Shown: positions 12,001 through 18,000 of the stretch, one piece after another
How the letters are laid out: every line of letters begins with the position of its first letter
Position numbering within the stretch: position 1 is the first letter of the stretch
NCBI RefSeq assembly: GCF_043195135.1
Contig: NZ_JBAFWP010000021.1
Source: NCEH01 sp043195135
GTDB taxonomy: Bacteria; Pseudomonadota; Alphaproteobacteria; Rhizobiales; Xanthobacteraceae
Length of the DNA: 64,000 nt
Reading direction: 5' to 3' (one strand)
Made by a program: the position numbers and the translations under genes
The notes under the pieces: model-generated
Told to the model about the DNA's origin: nothing
Database searches by the model: none
What the model saw: the letters and a program-made list of their open reading frames with translations, nothing else

Positions 12001-15000
12001 TCCACCGTCACGGTGGCGGCGGCATTCACATCCGCCTGGCCGCCGATCAGCGCCTTGGTGTCGTTGTTGTAGATGCCGACGGTGACCGCCAGGGCCACCG
12101 CCTTGTCGGAGGCGGAGCCGCCATCCTCCGGCTTCACGGTCAGGCTCTTGGCGTTGAGAACGCTCTTCTGCTCGATCGCGGCCTTCACGTCCACGTCGGC
12201 GCCGGAATTGATCTGCGCGCGGGCGGCCGGATCGGTGCCCACCAGGGCGCCGACATCATGGTTGGTATAGAGGAAGGCGACGGTGCCGCCGATGCTGAGC
12301 CCGCCGTTGGCGCCGGCCTTGGGCGCCTTCTTCTCGGCGTCGCCCGCCTCTTCCGTGCCGTCCTTCACAACGGCCGTCCCGCCCTTCTTGGCGGGCGTGT
12401 CGGCGGTGGCGGCCTCATCCTGCGGCACGGCATCGTCCGCGCCGGTATCGCCGAAGAAGAAATTGGCATAATCGTCGGCGTCGTCGGACCCGCCCGCGGA
12501 GGAACCGCCGCCGGAACCGCTACCGCCCGCGTCCTCTTCCTCCTCGGCGCCGGATTCGGTCTCGGCCGCGTTCTCCAGCTCGACCTCGAGCTGGGCGTGA
12601 ATGCCGACGCCCGTGGTCAGATCGGTTTCGCTGAGGCTGTGCTTGTCGCCGGTGCCGAGGGCGGTCAGGTCGATGGCATGGGCGCCGGCGACGTCGGCCG
12701 CCGACTCCACCAGGCGGAAATGGTCGGCGTCCACCACCACCACATAATAGGTGCCGTTGTCCCGCAGGCAGGAGATGGCGGCGTCCTTGAGGCTCACGTC
12801 CTGTGTCGTGACCGTGCCCTGCGCGTCCTCGACGGTCTGCTCCACCGTGCGCGTCTTGGTGGGATCGACGCGGTAGACGACCTGCTGTCCGTCCGTGAAG
12901 CCGTGGCCGACGGCGGTGATCACGTCTGTCGCGGCGTCGACATCGCGTGCCGCCGTGATGGCGACCCCGTCGCGGAGGAAGGCGAACATATGCGTGCCGC
13001 CGCCGGTCGGCGCGCCGATGTCGACCAGCGCGCTGGTGGCGGCATCCAGGAGCTGGAACGTGTCGGCGTCGATCACCCTGACGAGATAGGTGCCGGAGGT
13101 GCTCAGCCCCGGCAGCCGGTCGGTATCGCCCGACCCGTCGAGGGCATAGCGCACCGTGGTGGGATGCGTCGGATTGCTAGAAAAGCCGTGGTTGCGCAGG
13201 GTGATGGTGTTCGCCGCGGCGTTCACCCGCATCAGGCTGAGCGAGGCTTCGTGCACCGCCACCAGGCGCTGCGTCCCGCTGGCGCCGCCGGCCGCGAGGT
13301 GGATCGCATTGCCGTCGAGATCGGTGAGGCGGATGGTGTCGGCGTCCACCACCTCCACCAGATAGTCGCGGCCGTTCACCAAGCCGGAGATCGCGCCGCC
13401 GGTCGCATCGTAGCGGACCTTGTCGCCGTCGCGGAAGCCGTGGTCCTGCACGCGAAGGGTGTTCTTCGCCCCGTCCACCGGGTTCGTGGCGAGATCGATG
13501 GCGCGGGCGTCGGCGGCGTCCTCGGTGCGGAACACATGGGTTCCGAGGGCGCTGCCCTGCGCCACCTGCACGACGGTGCCGCCCAGGGTCTTCAGGCGGA
13601 ACTGGCTCGCATCGATCACGTCGGCCACATAGGTCTGGCCTGCGGTGAGCCCGGAAATGGCGCTCTCGCCGGCCGGCACCTGATACAGCACCCGGTCGCC
13701 GGTCTTCAGCCCGTGCCCGTCGATGCGGATCGTGTCGCCGTCGACGGCATTGAGGCTGCCGGTCACCGCCTCCGGGATAGAGAAGGTCTGCACCGAATTC
13801 GCGTCCAGCGCGTCGGTGCCGAGGTCGAGCGTGGGCTTTTCGGCGAGCTGGAAATGATCGTCGTCAAGGGCGATCACATAATATGCCTTGCCGTCCTCCA
13901 GCCCGCCGACCGGCTCGGCCTCGACCGCGTGGCCGAGCACGGGCGAGGATTCGGCCTTGTAGAAGACCTGCTGGCCCTGGGCGAAGCCGTGCTTCTCCAC
14001 CGAGAACAGATCCTGAGCGAGATCGATCACCCGCGCGTCGTCGCCGTCGAACGCGACCGTGCCTTCCGAGCTCTCGCCCTCCGGAGGGGCCGCCTGAATG
14101 GTGCCCCTGGCGTCGATGCGGCCGTCCATCCGGGTCTGGACGTTCGCCGTGCTGAAGGCCAGCGCGAGGCCGACGGCGCCCTTGGCATCACCCACCGTGG
14201 TGACGCCGGCCTCCGTCTTCATCTTCACGCTGCCCTTGGCCAGCAGATTGACGTTGCCCGCGCTGGTAATGACGACGCCGCTCTGCATCGTCACCTGGGC
14301 GTCGAGGTCGATGATGCCGACGATCACGGCCATGGACTTGGCCGTGCCGGCGGTGCCGGAGCTCTTGCCCGCCGCCTTGGCGGCGCCCTCCACCTCCAGC
14401 TCGGCTTCGGCCGTCACCAGCACGTCGCCGCCGGCCTCGATGCGCGTGGTGCCGGCCAGCGTCACGCCCACCTTGGACGCCGCGCTGCCGACGCCCACCG
14501 AGATCTGGACCCCGGTCGGACGGTCGTTCTCGTCCGGATCCACGTCCGCCTCGGGCCGGGAGGCGACCGTCGCGGTGGAGGACACCGAAACATCGCCCGA
14601 CGCGCGGATCAGCGTGTCCGTGAGGGAGATGGTGGCGTCCGCGCCCTGGAAGAACACCGCCGCCGCGATATTGGACAGGCCGATGCCGGCGGCCTCCCGT
14701 CCCGGAATGGCGCTGAGCTTGTCCTTCAGCGCGTCCAGCACGAAATCCGGCAGTTCGGGCATCGCGACGCCCAGGTCCACGTCGTCCAGCGTGCCGGAAC
14801 TGGCGGTGGCGCTGATCTCCACATTGCCGCCGGTGATGGTGGCGCCGGCGATGGAAAGGCCGGTGGTCTGGCGATCGAAGCTGAGTGGAACCAGGGTGCC
14901 GAGCAAGGCCCGCACGGCGGATTCACGGGCTTCCAGGGAAAGGGTGATGTCGCCTTCGTCGCCCGCGGACGGGGCGCCGGCATAGAGGGCGCTGCCGCGC

Positions 15001-16115
15001 CCGATGGTCAGGGCGCGCGCCGCCATGTCGATGGAGCCCGCCGCGCCGCCGGCGTCCGACGTGTCGATGCGCGCCGCCTGGGTCGATCCGCCGACGCTCA
15101 GCGTGTCGCCGATCAGGGTCACGGACCCGGCGCCGGTGGACACATTGCCGGTGACCGCGATCGACCCGCCGTTCGTGAGATAGGCGAACACCTGGTTCCC
15201 GCTCGCGCCCGCCTCCGCCGGGCCCGTGGACAGGCCGGTGAAGAAAGCCGTCGCGGAGCCGTCGAGCGCGGTGTCGGTTTCCTGCTGGTCGGCGAAGGGG
15301 TCATAGCCCCGCGCGGTCGAGACGTGCAGGTCCGCCGCGAACTCGGGATCGAGCGTGCGGACCTCGATATGGTCGCCCTGGAAAAGGGTGCGCGAGCCCG
15401 ACACCTCCAGGGCCTTCAGCGGCCCCCGGAAGAGCAGGCCCGATCCGGCGGCGCCGCCCCTGTCGGCCAGCACCAGCCGTCCGTCGGTGGCGGAGGGATC
15501 GGCGTCCGCCAGCACCAGATCATTGGCGCCGGAGCGGTCGTCCCACGCGGTGAGGAAATTGGTCTTCGACTTGATCTCGACCGAGCCGACCTGATCGAAC
15601 AGCACCGCGGCGACGCCGTCGACCGCGATCAGGCCCGACTTGGCAGCCACGCGGCGGACCATCAGCTCGTCGATGACCTGCGTGTCGTCGGTGGTGTCGA
15701 AGATCAGACGGTCGTCGCCCGAGGTGCCGGAGAACAGCACCTTGGTGGTGGTGGGGAAGCCTTCGCCGAGCGTGACCGTGTCATTCCCGGAGGTGCCGAG
15801 AAGGGACACCATCAGCAGGGAATCCGCGGAGTCCTCGCGCACGATCGAATTGTCGTGCGTATTGACGACCTGCAGCTTATGCGTCTTCTGCACGTCGCCC
15901 TGTTCCACCACCCGCAGCAGCACGGAACGGGAGGCGGCCCCCGGATCGATGGTGCCGAGATCGATGGCGAGCTGCGCCGTGAGGGGGTCGGCGCTGAGCA
16001 GCAGCCGCGGTTCCAGCGGCTCGAAGGACAAGGCCGGGCGTGCCTCGCGCGGCGCCAGCGCCACCCGCGAAACGGATTCGTTCAGCCAGCGCGCGAGCCC
16101 TCCCGCCCGCGCCAT
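1..16115 (-). CDS. Giant LEPR-XLL surface/secreted repeat protein (C-terminus beyond window)
   Basis: One minus-strand frame stays open from ATG 16115 to position 1, at least 5,371 codons. I checked the frame at about 16,000, 12,540, 9,000, 4,980 and 480 and found it unbroken. Order of parts: residues 34-44 read LEPRLLLSADP, the LEPR-XLL motif known near the N-terminus of very large exported repeat proteins, with no classical signal peptide before it; GTSGNDTVTL-like turns at about 95-140; five 'HGF' modules at about 685-1150 and a sixth near 2650; an acidic Ser/Gly linker at about 1172-1225 and another at 1724-1790; then dozens of solenoid repeats of roughly 50-60 residues (V-x-A-x-I-G-x-G-A-x-V) to about residue 3800; GxGNDxI-type turns at about 4400-4800; and a glycine-rich tail from about 5150. 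An in-frame GTG at 16127 is an alternative start. The likely role is a cell-surface or matrix adhesin, inferred from architecture only. Confidence 0.85.
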   Translation of the reverse strand, partial: MARAGGLARWLNESVSRVALAPREARPALSFEPLEPRLLLSADPLTAQLAIDLGTIDPGAASRSVLLRVVEQGDVQKTHKLQVVNTHDNSIVREDSADSLLMVSLLGTSGNDTVTLGEGFPTTTKVLFSGTSGDDRLIFDTTDDTQVIDELMVRRVAAKSGLIAVDGVAAVLFDQVGSVEIKSKTNFLTAWDDRSGANDLVLADADPSATDGRLVLADRGGAAGSGLLFRGPLKALEVSGSRTLFQGDHIEVRTLDPEFAADLHVSTARGYDPFADQQETDTALDGSATAFFTGLSTGPAEAGASGNQVFAYLTNGGSIAVTGNVSTGAGSVTLIGDTLSVGGSTQAARIDTSDAGGAAGSIDMAARALTIGRGSALYAGAPSAGDEGDITLSLEARESAVRALLGTLVPLSFDRQTTGLSIAGATITGGNVEISATASSGTLDDVDLGVAMPELPDFVLDALKDKLSAIPGREAAGIGLSNIAAAVFFQGADATISLTDTLIRASGDVSVSSTATVASRPEADVDPDENDRPTGVQISVGVGSAASKVGVTLAGTTRIEAGGDVLVTAEAELEVEGAAKAAGKSSGTAGTAKSMAVIVGIIDLDAQVTMQSGVVITSAGNVNLLAKGSVKMKTEAGVTTVGDAKGAVGLALAFSTANVQTRMDGRIDARGTIQAAPPEGESSEGTVAFDGDDARVIDLAQDLFSVEKHGFAQGQQVFYKAESSPVLGHAVEAEPVGGLEDGKAYYVIALDDDHFQLAEKPTLDLGTDALDANSVQTFSIPEAVTGSLNAVDGDTIRIDGHGLKTGDRVLYQVPAGESAISGLTAGQTYVADVIDASQFRLKTLGGTVVQVAQGSALGTHVFRTEDAADARAIDLATNPVDGAKNTLRVQDHGFRDGDKVRYDATGGAISGLVNGRDYLVEVVDADTIRLTDLDGNAIHLAAGGASGTQRLVAVHEASLSLMRVNAAANTITLRNHGFSSNPTHPTTVRYALDGSGDTDRLPGLSTSGTYLVRVIDADTFQLLDAATSALVDIGAPTGGGTHMFAFLRDGVAITAARDVDAATDVITAVGHGFTDGQQVVYRVDPTKTRTVEQTVEDAQGTVTTQDVSLKDAAISCLRDNGTYYVVVVDADHFRLVESAADVAGAHAIDLTALGTGDKHSLSETDLTTGVGIHAQLEVELENAAETESGAEEEEDAGGSGSGGGSSAGGSDDADDYANFFFGDTGADDAVPQDEAATADTPAKKGGTAVVKDGTEEAGDAEKKAPKAGANGGLSIGGTVAFLYTNHDVGALVGTDPAARAQINSGADVDVKAAIEQKSVLNAKSLTVKPEDGGSASDKAVALAVTVGIYNNDTKALIGGQADVNAAATVTVEAKTEYPFLADLEDVIGESPSDFFDKQLEAFNEDPADARETLMDGTLGFSQLVNNWSVALANTGAAGSIGVSGSISTLVYDDSAVAKIQSGARINQREDDPARTADDFFGLPWAAADDQSVAVNAEVVHETVDIVGLGNWSLGEGMADTIRENGLADAAKGGDLVDLFNRSGGSGAGGSLGVAVYLTDTVARIEGDVKVKVGAEGALDVTASETLTRVALSQAGALAGDDANYAIAGSGLVTVSRARIDAGIVATAAGAPQITGGGAVTVSAESDGYMFDLAGAFVWGGSGTKSIGVSFGVFNIDRDVSAFIGADSAGDIYATQPARITIAASELTVEGKVTNTAVNIIAAGAVSGPAPGGGEAPADEPDAGAKQESDLTGDLKPSTAMQGGDADSSADSTAGQASGLDQAKSAPSSRSGLGLAGAASVWVGNDTVRAYVDAAGAISASDVTVSAQNAADLLNVIGGASLAYGGQGGTTIGGAFSVSVATSVVEAFVANRIANPTPSNALTITLAPADEPAPATGTRPGKLQVEALQDGDIDTFTVGVGVTTNAQARGFGGSVSGTYLGSTVSAFIDGIDVQRAPDDTDPTRPVDAADVEVNADNNLKLFTIGGGAGISSSGGGMGGSVALNILASSTQAQVLGTTRRATLDLGGGDLAVAATNDQSIEAYAIGAGVGGGSNLSVGFTLAANIISTDRKIFSSSKSAVTGATLANADVTAGAVSVSAENDARITAVAGALGLSGGGSGFGAALAWNQIATTTRADIISASVRTSGDGVTLAALSNSAIASLAVGAGLGARTAVGASLSANGIIDKVSSAISGLSFIDAEQIDPLTGGDVSVTAQDRSSIRSLTGGVGLSLGQTGVGAAVGVNFIVNSVESTIAVGGQGQFDGATQSAFVRADGDVDVAATQKAAIKTMSLGFAGGAQSALGGSVSVEVIKDKVAAGIDGTSVVEAGNNARVRAANEATVTAVAGQASMAAGSVAVGLSATLLAVANVTEARIASGAVVSAGGRRAAFKDLDGADRLGVGVEASSTLPLLLIAAAGSLAGSSALAGAISATSVSDSVKATIGKADRSGGRVTSERDVVVAARGDLTLTGVAGSLAIGGSNGVGAGIDAGVITRTVEASIASGASVSGRSNVVVSAQDSASNLGISAAGAVGGTAAGALTAGISVANLTTRAFIGDGASVDSDGNVVVRANSDLSLTTISANLSVGGTAAIGVPLALGILTVDTEAYVGQGASVTALGNWTGAAVEDGTFTASADTAPDTSTTPGSVGFDDTAVTGTLITVAGHGYASGQEVTYVTEGETLGGLTDGGRYYVGRVDANTFALYRTAEAAKAGLAADRIALTDTDLAHVSRHALTPVLAPRAPEVDNESFSRDLDDNAHAAAASSTHRGLSVVAVNTTSFVGVGAGLAIGGTASGALAGSVAIHDIDTSAEIRAGAKINDGASPSSESEVFVAAGRSYETVSVGGGLAASGTASGAIGVSGVILSGETQARILGTQGTPTLVSAGGDVSVSAHASADLILVGAGAGAAGVVGLAGSFTIATLDTTTLASIDGGVTVTSGADVSVTASDTTDLIQVAGAAGIGGTAGGAGAVDYISFEKTTKALIGDGSSITATDGTVSVEATSSEELTTVAASLGGGLIAGIGGSVAYVDMDSDTTAAIGENAGRAPVVTARDVRIAATNTADLTLITGAGGIGLVAGGGSIALGTLRNDTKASIGPAAQVTAARSIEIAATSDWAVDATAISAGAGLGAAAGGVVVFSIGGNLDDTYETDGKTGHALTGQGGDVSSTTNDMLSAVFDRLGTGGSGGGASQGAADADRQARARARQVSAPTLESAGTNVDPSGTSASVRDGAVVKAGAAGGAGSLAVRATQTLDVTVRAGGAALGAVGAGVGVAVISVDADVSAYIGKAVSVSSAAPGARVNVELATNRNSVFDVLGFAGAGGGFALGGAVAVIKDASSVSAFIGARPAIGSAAAQSAGPNDGAILTQVGTVSVRAASTDVLAQSVTAATVGGVAVGVALLSATQDVDVVAAIGDETQIGADADGARASSITVDAVRSTLIKPRDASVLGHAIPMALALSAGGLSAQAGVVLIDVGGSTTATVGANADLNTDGILRVKADSTSTIRDAKVEGGQLGALAVGVVVVSVIANPRTSVSVGTGASLRGRDLTLLAQSRATVTASGQSSSLALYSGAGLLVNVDAAPQTTVSVGAGARIIGSSVSIGTDAGLDISASADGRSLALRSVVLAKAEAVAGQVSTTTIEGDAILSASGNLDLVSASSQTVSATAIGGSGGAIAGSLANASATNTSTVATRVRPGAELRAGGNLTIDSRTASDIAAVAKTNSLGGAAGSDAATKVIQNSTAVTDVQADVLSAGQALNVLATVNGLKLTSAAEGLTTAGVSDTDATSEVGGTGSLASVSISGIAALTADAVTLKASQYRIDERSNANARMTGIGGDTDSTSRFHGQTDTTIAVARNVTISARTVDVLADAQPDAVLISSAQKHSALIDLGDATTVREVVYNRDINFNGKVSLAGPSRPSITIDAQGRVTQAGIDVDVVVTNDRVIVSDILFGQAGPSRALFRITPTAYDADTQKVASGFVESTETIRGLDATFTGVDAFDTVTIDNRSAGVLQLGAIRTSGGTSTASIQVEGGTASGVFVNPVVTTSGTAAQTVAISSDRDVILTKGIDSSGAVSVGSRYGNILGSGGQSRIAGASVALSADWGKVGTATNAVVVNAGLVNAVANKGMRIEAQGDLTIGTLDNRGLYADDGIVALAASGAIRAAGTDGAVAIIAPTLQLTAGTTIGTPGQALRVSSDTLSGTAGGSITVADSGSLTLGILLSTTGDIVVSTVETSSNTQSMTLDGNSLVRASAGTVTLNAADNLTVGAGARVEAGGAGGIILNGDAATSAVTDIYGSIVTLSGVLKAAVVTVNGGGEADSIVLNRVESGTALTVNGLGGADSISIAAANPFAIAGTVAVVGGDGTDTVLLDLSGAPNAALTLDTVGAGGNLSTRVSGFGGTGRLDLSGATAGDTLEIRTGAAADTASVRATAIETLLDLGAGDDTVNVVAGGVANLLRIRGGAGTDALVVDASAATANLAGVLDTGGLRVSGLGPAAIDFGAYNSIAGGIETLNVKLGKGDDSFIVKASAALVATTIEAGLGSDTITVGDASIANAFLQITSAVTAIGGADDAVAFAMKADDVANIAFTLDADAAARGTATYKTDTGAATMLARFSGFGGTTDVQLGGGADTVAINGAIGALRIGTNGGADTVSLARSAFLVTANLGAGNDRLVLGAGATNIAVDGGAGNEDTVVLDRSGATDALAVNIHDQAGGVAFDGLLGGAFSSSGIEGVDVALGSGNDTITLNTTALAQGALRINVRAGGGNDEIRAVSIGGAVFVDGEAGTDTLSVVIPQTLDASITARFSQLTKVVERFVADDSSNAVSRKWAYNGGILSEATGAPLTVLDADGASEFVLKAGTGGSDSLTVTSGTGGDVTGVINGDLVLMSADPSIVNQANPQADFDRLSVILGVVSFDGTMGTRTYSEDGFSFTIPVAKAVSDLALVDDGGRVLQSTAGTTVTMKTSPAGGVFSLQGLTARLADGASGTLTLTGTTLSGQTVTLANLSVDATGRTIQFGDDFAALTDVTWTFNGTGNLFVDSVKALRLFDRDSAVKSLANTVTVPVIQFGTTSASTLIIDTSALSLSGSVSTGGQPYRMSWSVDNATGVATLTVVGNLKITDNTTVQVVGARALALNVLGDVEIGANVTLQANGGNAQEGAGGALDTAGISGAGGGGGGTAAAGGTGGAAGTAGQGGGGGEGGAGARANRRDPSDPQYSGWSDYHGGNGTAGSDGTGATQSTGGASGAVGGAGGAASAGGTAGGTGAPAATAGTAGTAGAGGDGGGIVTNGIAYGGAGGGYPGSTSNVAQQERIPPAIDGNSTYFGKTSDQASGTSSDGTAGGTGADGRAGSGGSNAGAGLALSAGSGGAAGG

Positions 16116-16233
16116 CTTGCTACGCACGCGCAAAACCACCCCCGAACGACTTGCGCAACCTGACCCCCACAGTCAGTCGAACCGACGCCCAGCGATGGAA
16201 GCTGGACGCACCCGTTTCGAATTGTGCTTTCTG

Positions 16234-16263
16234 GTATTAGCTTGGCGCCGCGTTTAAGGTCAA
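16234..16263 (-). promoter_or_regulatory. Predicted promoter of the giant repeat-protein gene
   Basis: Read on the minus strand, TTGACC (16263-16258), an 18-bp spacer and TAATAC (16239-16234) resemble a sigma-70 promoter. It would leave a leader of about 110 bases before ATG 16115. It lies in an unusually AT-rich stretch shared with the divergent adaptor gene. The call rests on sequence resemblance only. Confidence 0.4.
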
Positions 16264-16298
16264 TCTGCGCATTCCCGTAAACTGCCTTTTCGATCAAA

Positions 16299-16327
16299 TT
16301 GAACGACGGGCGGTGACGGTCTTATGG
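16299..16327 (+). promoter_or_regulatory. Possible promoter of the adaptor gene
   Basis: TTGAAC (16299-16304), a 17-bp spacer and TTATGG (16322-16327) form a weak sigma-70-like match about 50 bases before the adaptor ORF. It sits back to back with the predicted promoter of the giant gene, so a regulator binding here could control both. Confidence 0.25.
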
Positions 16328-16379
16328 CCGATGGCCATAGACGTGTCCGATCAAACAATGGAGGAAATGAAACAACACG

Positions 16380-17327
16380 ATGTTATATCGCCGAATATTT
16401 CTGGATCAGATCGGTCTCATTTGCATGAGAGCTACCATAATACCGTCATTTAGAATAAAATCCCCTACGGAATTCGGATATCCGGACGTATTTTGGCGGG
16501 CCAAGGCGGGCATTTTCCTTGTGTTCGCCATGCTGGCCGGCATCCCCGGCGCCCGGGCGCAGACAAAACCGCTGCAAGACATGGAGTACGACTGCCTCGT
16601 CGACGCCAATGCCAAGGTGAAGCTTGGCGCCCCTGTGCCCGGTCTGATCGAGAAGATTCATGTGGATCGCGGCGATCGGGTGAAGGCGGGGGAACTCCTG
16701 GTGGAGCTTGAGTCGAATGTGGAGCGGGCCCAACTCGCCATCGCCAAATCGCGCGCCCGCAACGACCAGCCCGTTCTGGCCGCACGCGCCCGGGTGAAAT
16801 TCACCGCCCAGGCAGCGGACCGCATCATTCGCCTGCGGCAGGCCAATGCCGGGGCCGTCACCGCGCTCCAGTTCGACGATGCAACCGCCCAGGCCGAGAT
16901 CGCGGAATTCAACCTGCGGGAAGCGGAGCTTAACCTGGAGGCGGCCGCCCTGGAGGTGGAGCGCGCCCAGTCTGTGCTCAACCAGAAGCACATCACCAGC
17001 CCCATCAACGGCGTGGTCGTCGAGCGCACCATGGAGGCGGGTGAGTATCGCAACGAGCAATCCACCTTCCTGACCCTGGCCGAGATCGATCCGCTGCGGG
17101 TCGAGGTCTATGTGCCGGTGGTCTATTATGGAAAGACTCCGCCGGGAACGGTCGCGGACGTCACCCTGGACGCGCCGCTGAATTCGCGGCACGCGGCCAA
17201 GGTGACGGTCGTGGATCAGGTGCTCGACACCGCCAGCGGCACCTTCGGCGTTCGCCTCGCCCTGCCCAATGCGGACCTGAAGATCCCCGCCGGCCTAAGG
17301 TGCCGCATCCGCTTCAGGCCGTCCTGA
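16380..17327 (+). CDS. HlyD/RND-type periplasmic adaptor subunit
   Basis: A short membrane-fusion/adaptor protein of up to 315 residues. A hydrophobic stretch (about residues 43-60, ending GARA-QT) looks like a signal peptide, giving a periplasmic protein. It is followed by the first lipoyl half (VKLGAPVPGLIEKI), a helical hairpin at about 105-190, the second lipoyl half (ITSPINGVVVERTMEAGE) and a beta-barrel region to the C-terminus. Such proteins bridge an inner-membrane pump and an outer-membrane channel. No pump or TolC-like gene is next to it; the only close partner is the divergent giant protein gene, so a role in its export is a reasonable but unproven inference. The start is uncertain: ATG 16380 or ATG 16425. 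GGAGG at about 16360 fits neither start perfectly. Confidence 0.75.
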   Translation: MLYRRIFLDQIGLICMRATIIPSFRIKSPTEFGYPDVFWRAKAGIFLVFAMLAGIPGARAQTKPLQDMEYDCLVDANAKVKLGAPVPGLIEKIHVDRGDRVKAGELLVELESNVERAQLAIAKSRARNDQPVLAARARVKFTAQAADRIIRLRQANAGAVTALQFDDATAQAEIAEFNLREAELNLEAAALEVERAQSVLNQKHITSPINGVVVERTMEAGEYRNEQSTFLTLAEIDPLRVEVYVPVVYYGKTPPGTVADVTLDAPLNSRHAAKVTVVDQVLDTASGTFGVRLALPNADLKIPAGLRCRIRFRPS

Positions 17328-17424
17328 GCCGCCGAGCGGACCGACCCGTGGCCATGCCGGGCGCGCCTCTGCGTCCGGCGACCGGCGGGTGAGGGCGCGC
17401 GTTCCGAGCAGAAAGCGTGCAGGC

Positions 17425-17472
17425 GGCGTCGCTGGAGCGTCCTAGGAGCGGGTGGCGTCGCTGGAGCGTCCT
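17425..17472. repeat. 19-bp direct repeat
   Basis: GGCGTCGCTGGAGCGTCCT occurs at 17425-17443 and again at 17454-17472, 29 bp apart, in the spacer between the adaptor gene and tRNA-Arg. No gene overlaps it and I assign no function. Confidence 0.7.
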
Positions 17473-17547
17473 GGGTGGAGAAGGGGATGAGCGTGTGCGC
17501 GAGGGGAAGCGCTTTTCCCGGAACCGCCGCTAAGTCATTGGAAACAA

Positions 17548-17624
17548 TGGCGCGCCCGAAGAGATTCGAACTCCTGACCCCCAGATTCGTAGTCTGGTGC
17601 TCTATCCAGCTGAGCTACGGGCGC
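17548..17624 (-). tRNA. tRNA-Arg (anticodon ACG)
   Basis: The minus strand folds into a complete cloverleaf: acceptor arms GCGCCCG and CGGGCGC, D arm GCTC/GAGC, anticodon stem CCAGA/TCTGG around loop CTACGAA (anticodon ACG), and T loop TTCGAAT. The discriminator is G and the 3' CCA is encoded. It reads CGN arginine codons. No integrase or attachment-site repeat accompanies it. Confidence 0.97.
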
Positions 17625-18000
17625 TTTGTTTTCCCATTGTCGATCCGAAGATCGCCCGGGGCCGAGGCCCCGAGGGCTCGAAGCGGCGACCCGCTTGCGA
17701 GGAAGTGTGAGCTACAGCTTTTATTTTACCCTGGCAAGGGCAAAGTGCGGTGCGCCATTTCCGGCCCTGTGGATATTTTCCGCGCGCGCGGGCGTCGGAT
17801 CATGGGCCGTGGCGGGCCATCGCGGGCGGCGGGGGCGGGATCCCTCCCCCCGAGCGCGGGGCGTCTCGCGGAGGTCCGGCGGACGGCGAACAAAAAAGCG
17901 AATCTTCGCCGGAAATCGCGGTGTCATTGGCCGAAAAGGCGCGGAAGCGTGCCCCTGACTCGCGGTTCGTCTGCGGCTCGCGCGGCTTTCGTGTGAAACC
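17625..18000. other. Intergenic region with no recognised gene
   Basis: This 376-base stretch between the tRNA 5' end and the histidine kinase stop codon contains open frames on the plus strand, but their residue composition looks like GC-rich shadow and no ribosome-binding site is apparent. The tRNA promoter must lie at its left end. I see no convincing terminator or RNA gene. Confidence 0.5.

Noticed and set aside
10773..16163. A plus-strand open frame of 1,796 codons
   Set aside because: Antisense shadow of the same gene; long only because high GC removes stop codons opposite a coding frame.
16369..16455. A 28-codon frame MKQHDVISPNISG right after GGAGGAA
   Set aside because: Spacing between the ribosome-binding site and the ATG is only two bases and the frame overlaps the adaptor gene.
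17548..18000. Genomic-island insertion at tRNA-Arg
   Set aside because: No integrase, no repeat of the tRNA 3' end and no shift in gene content next to it.
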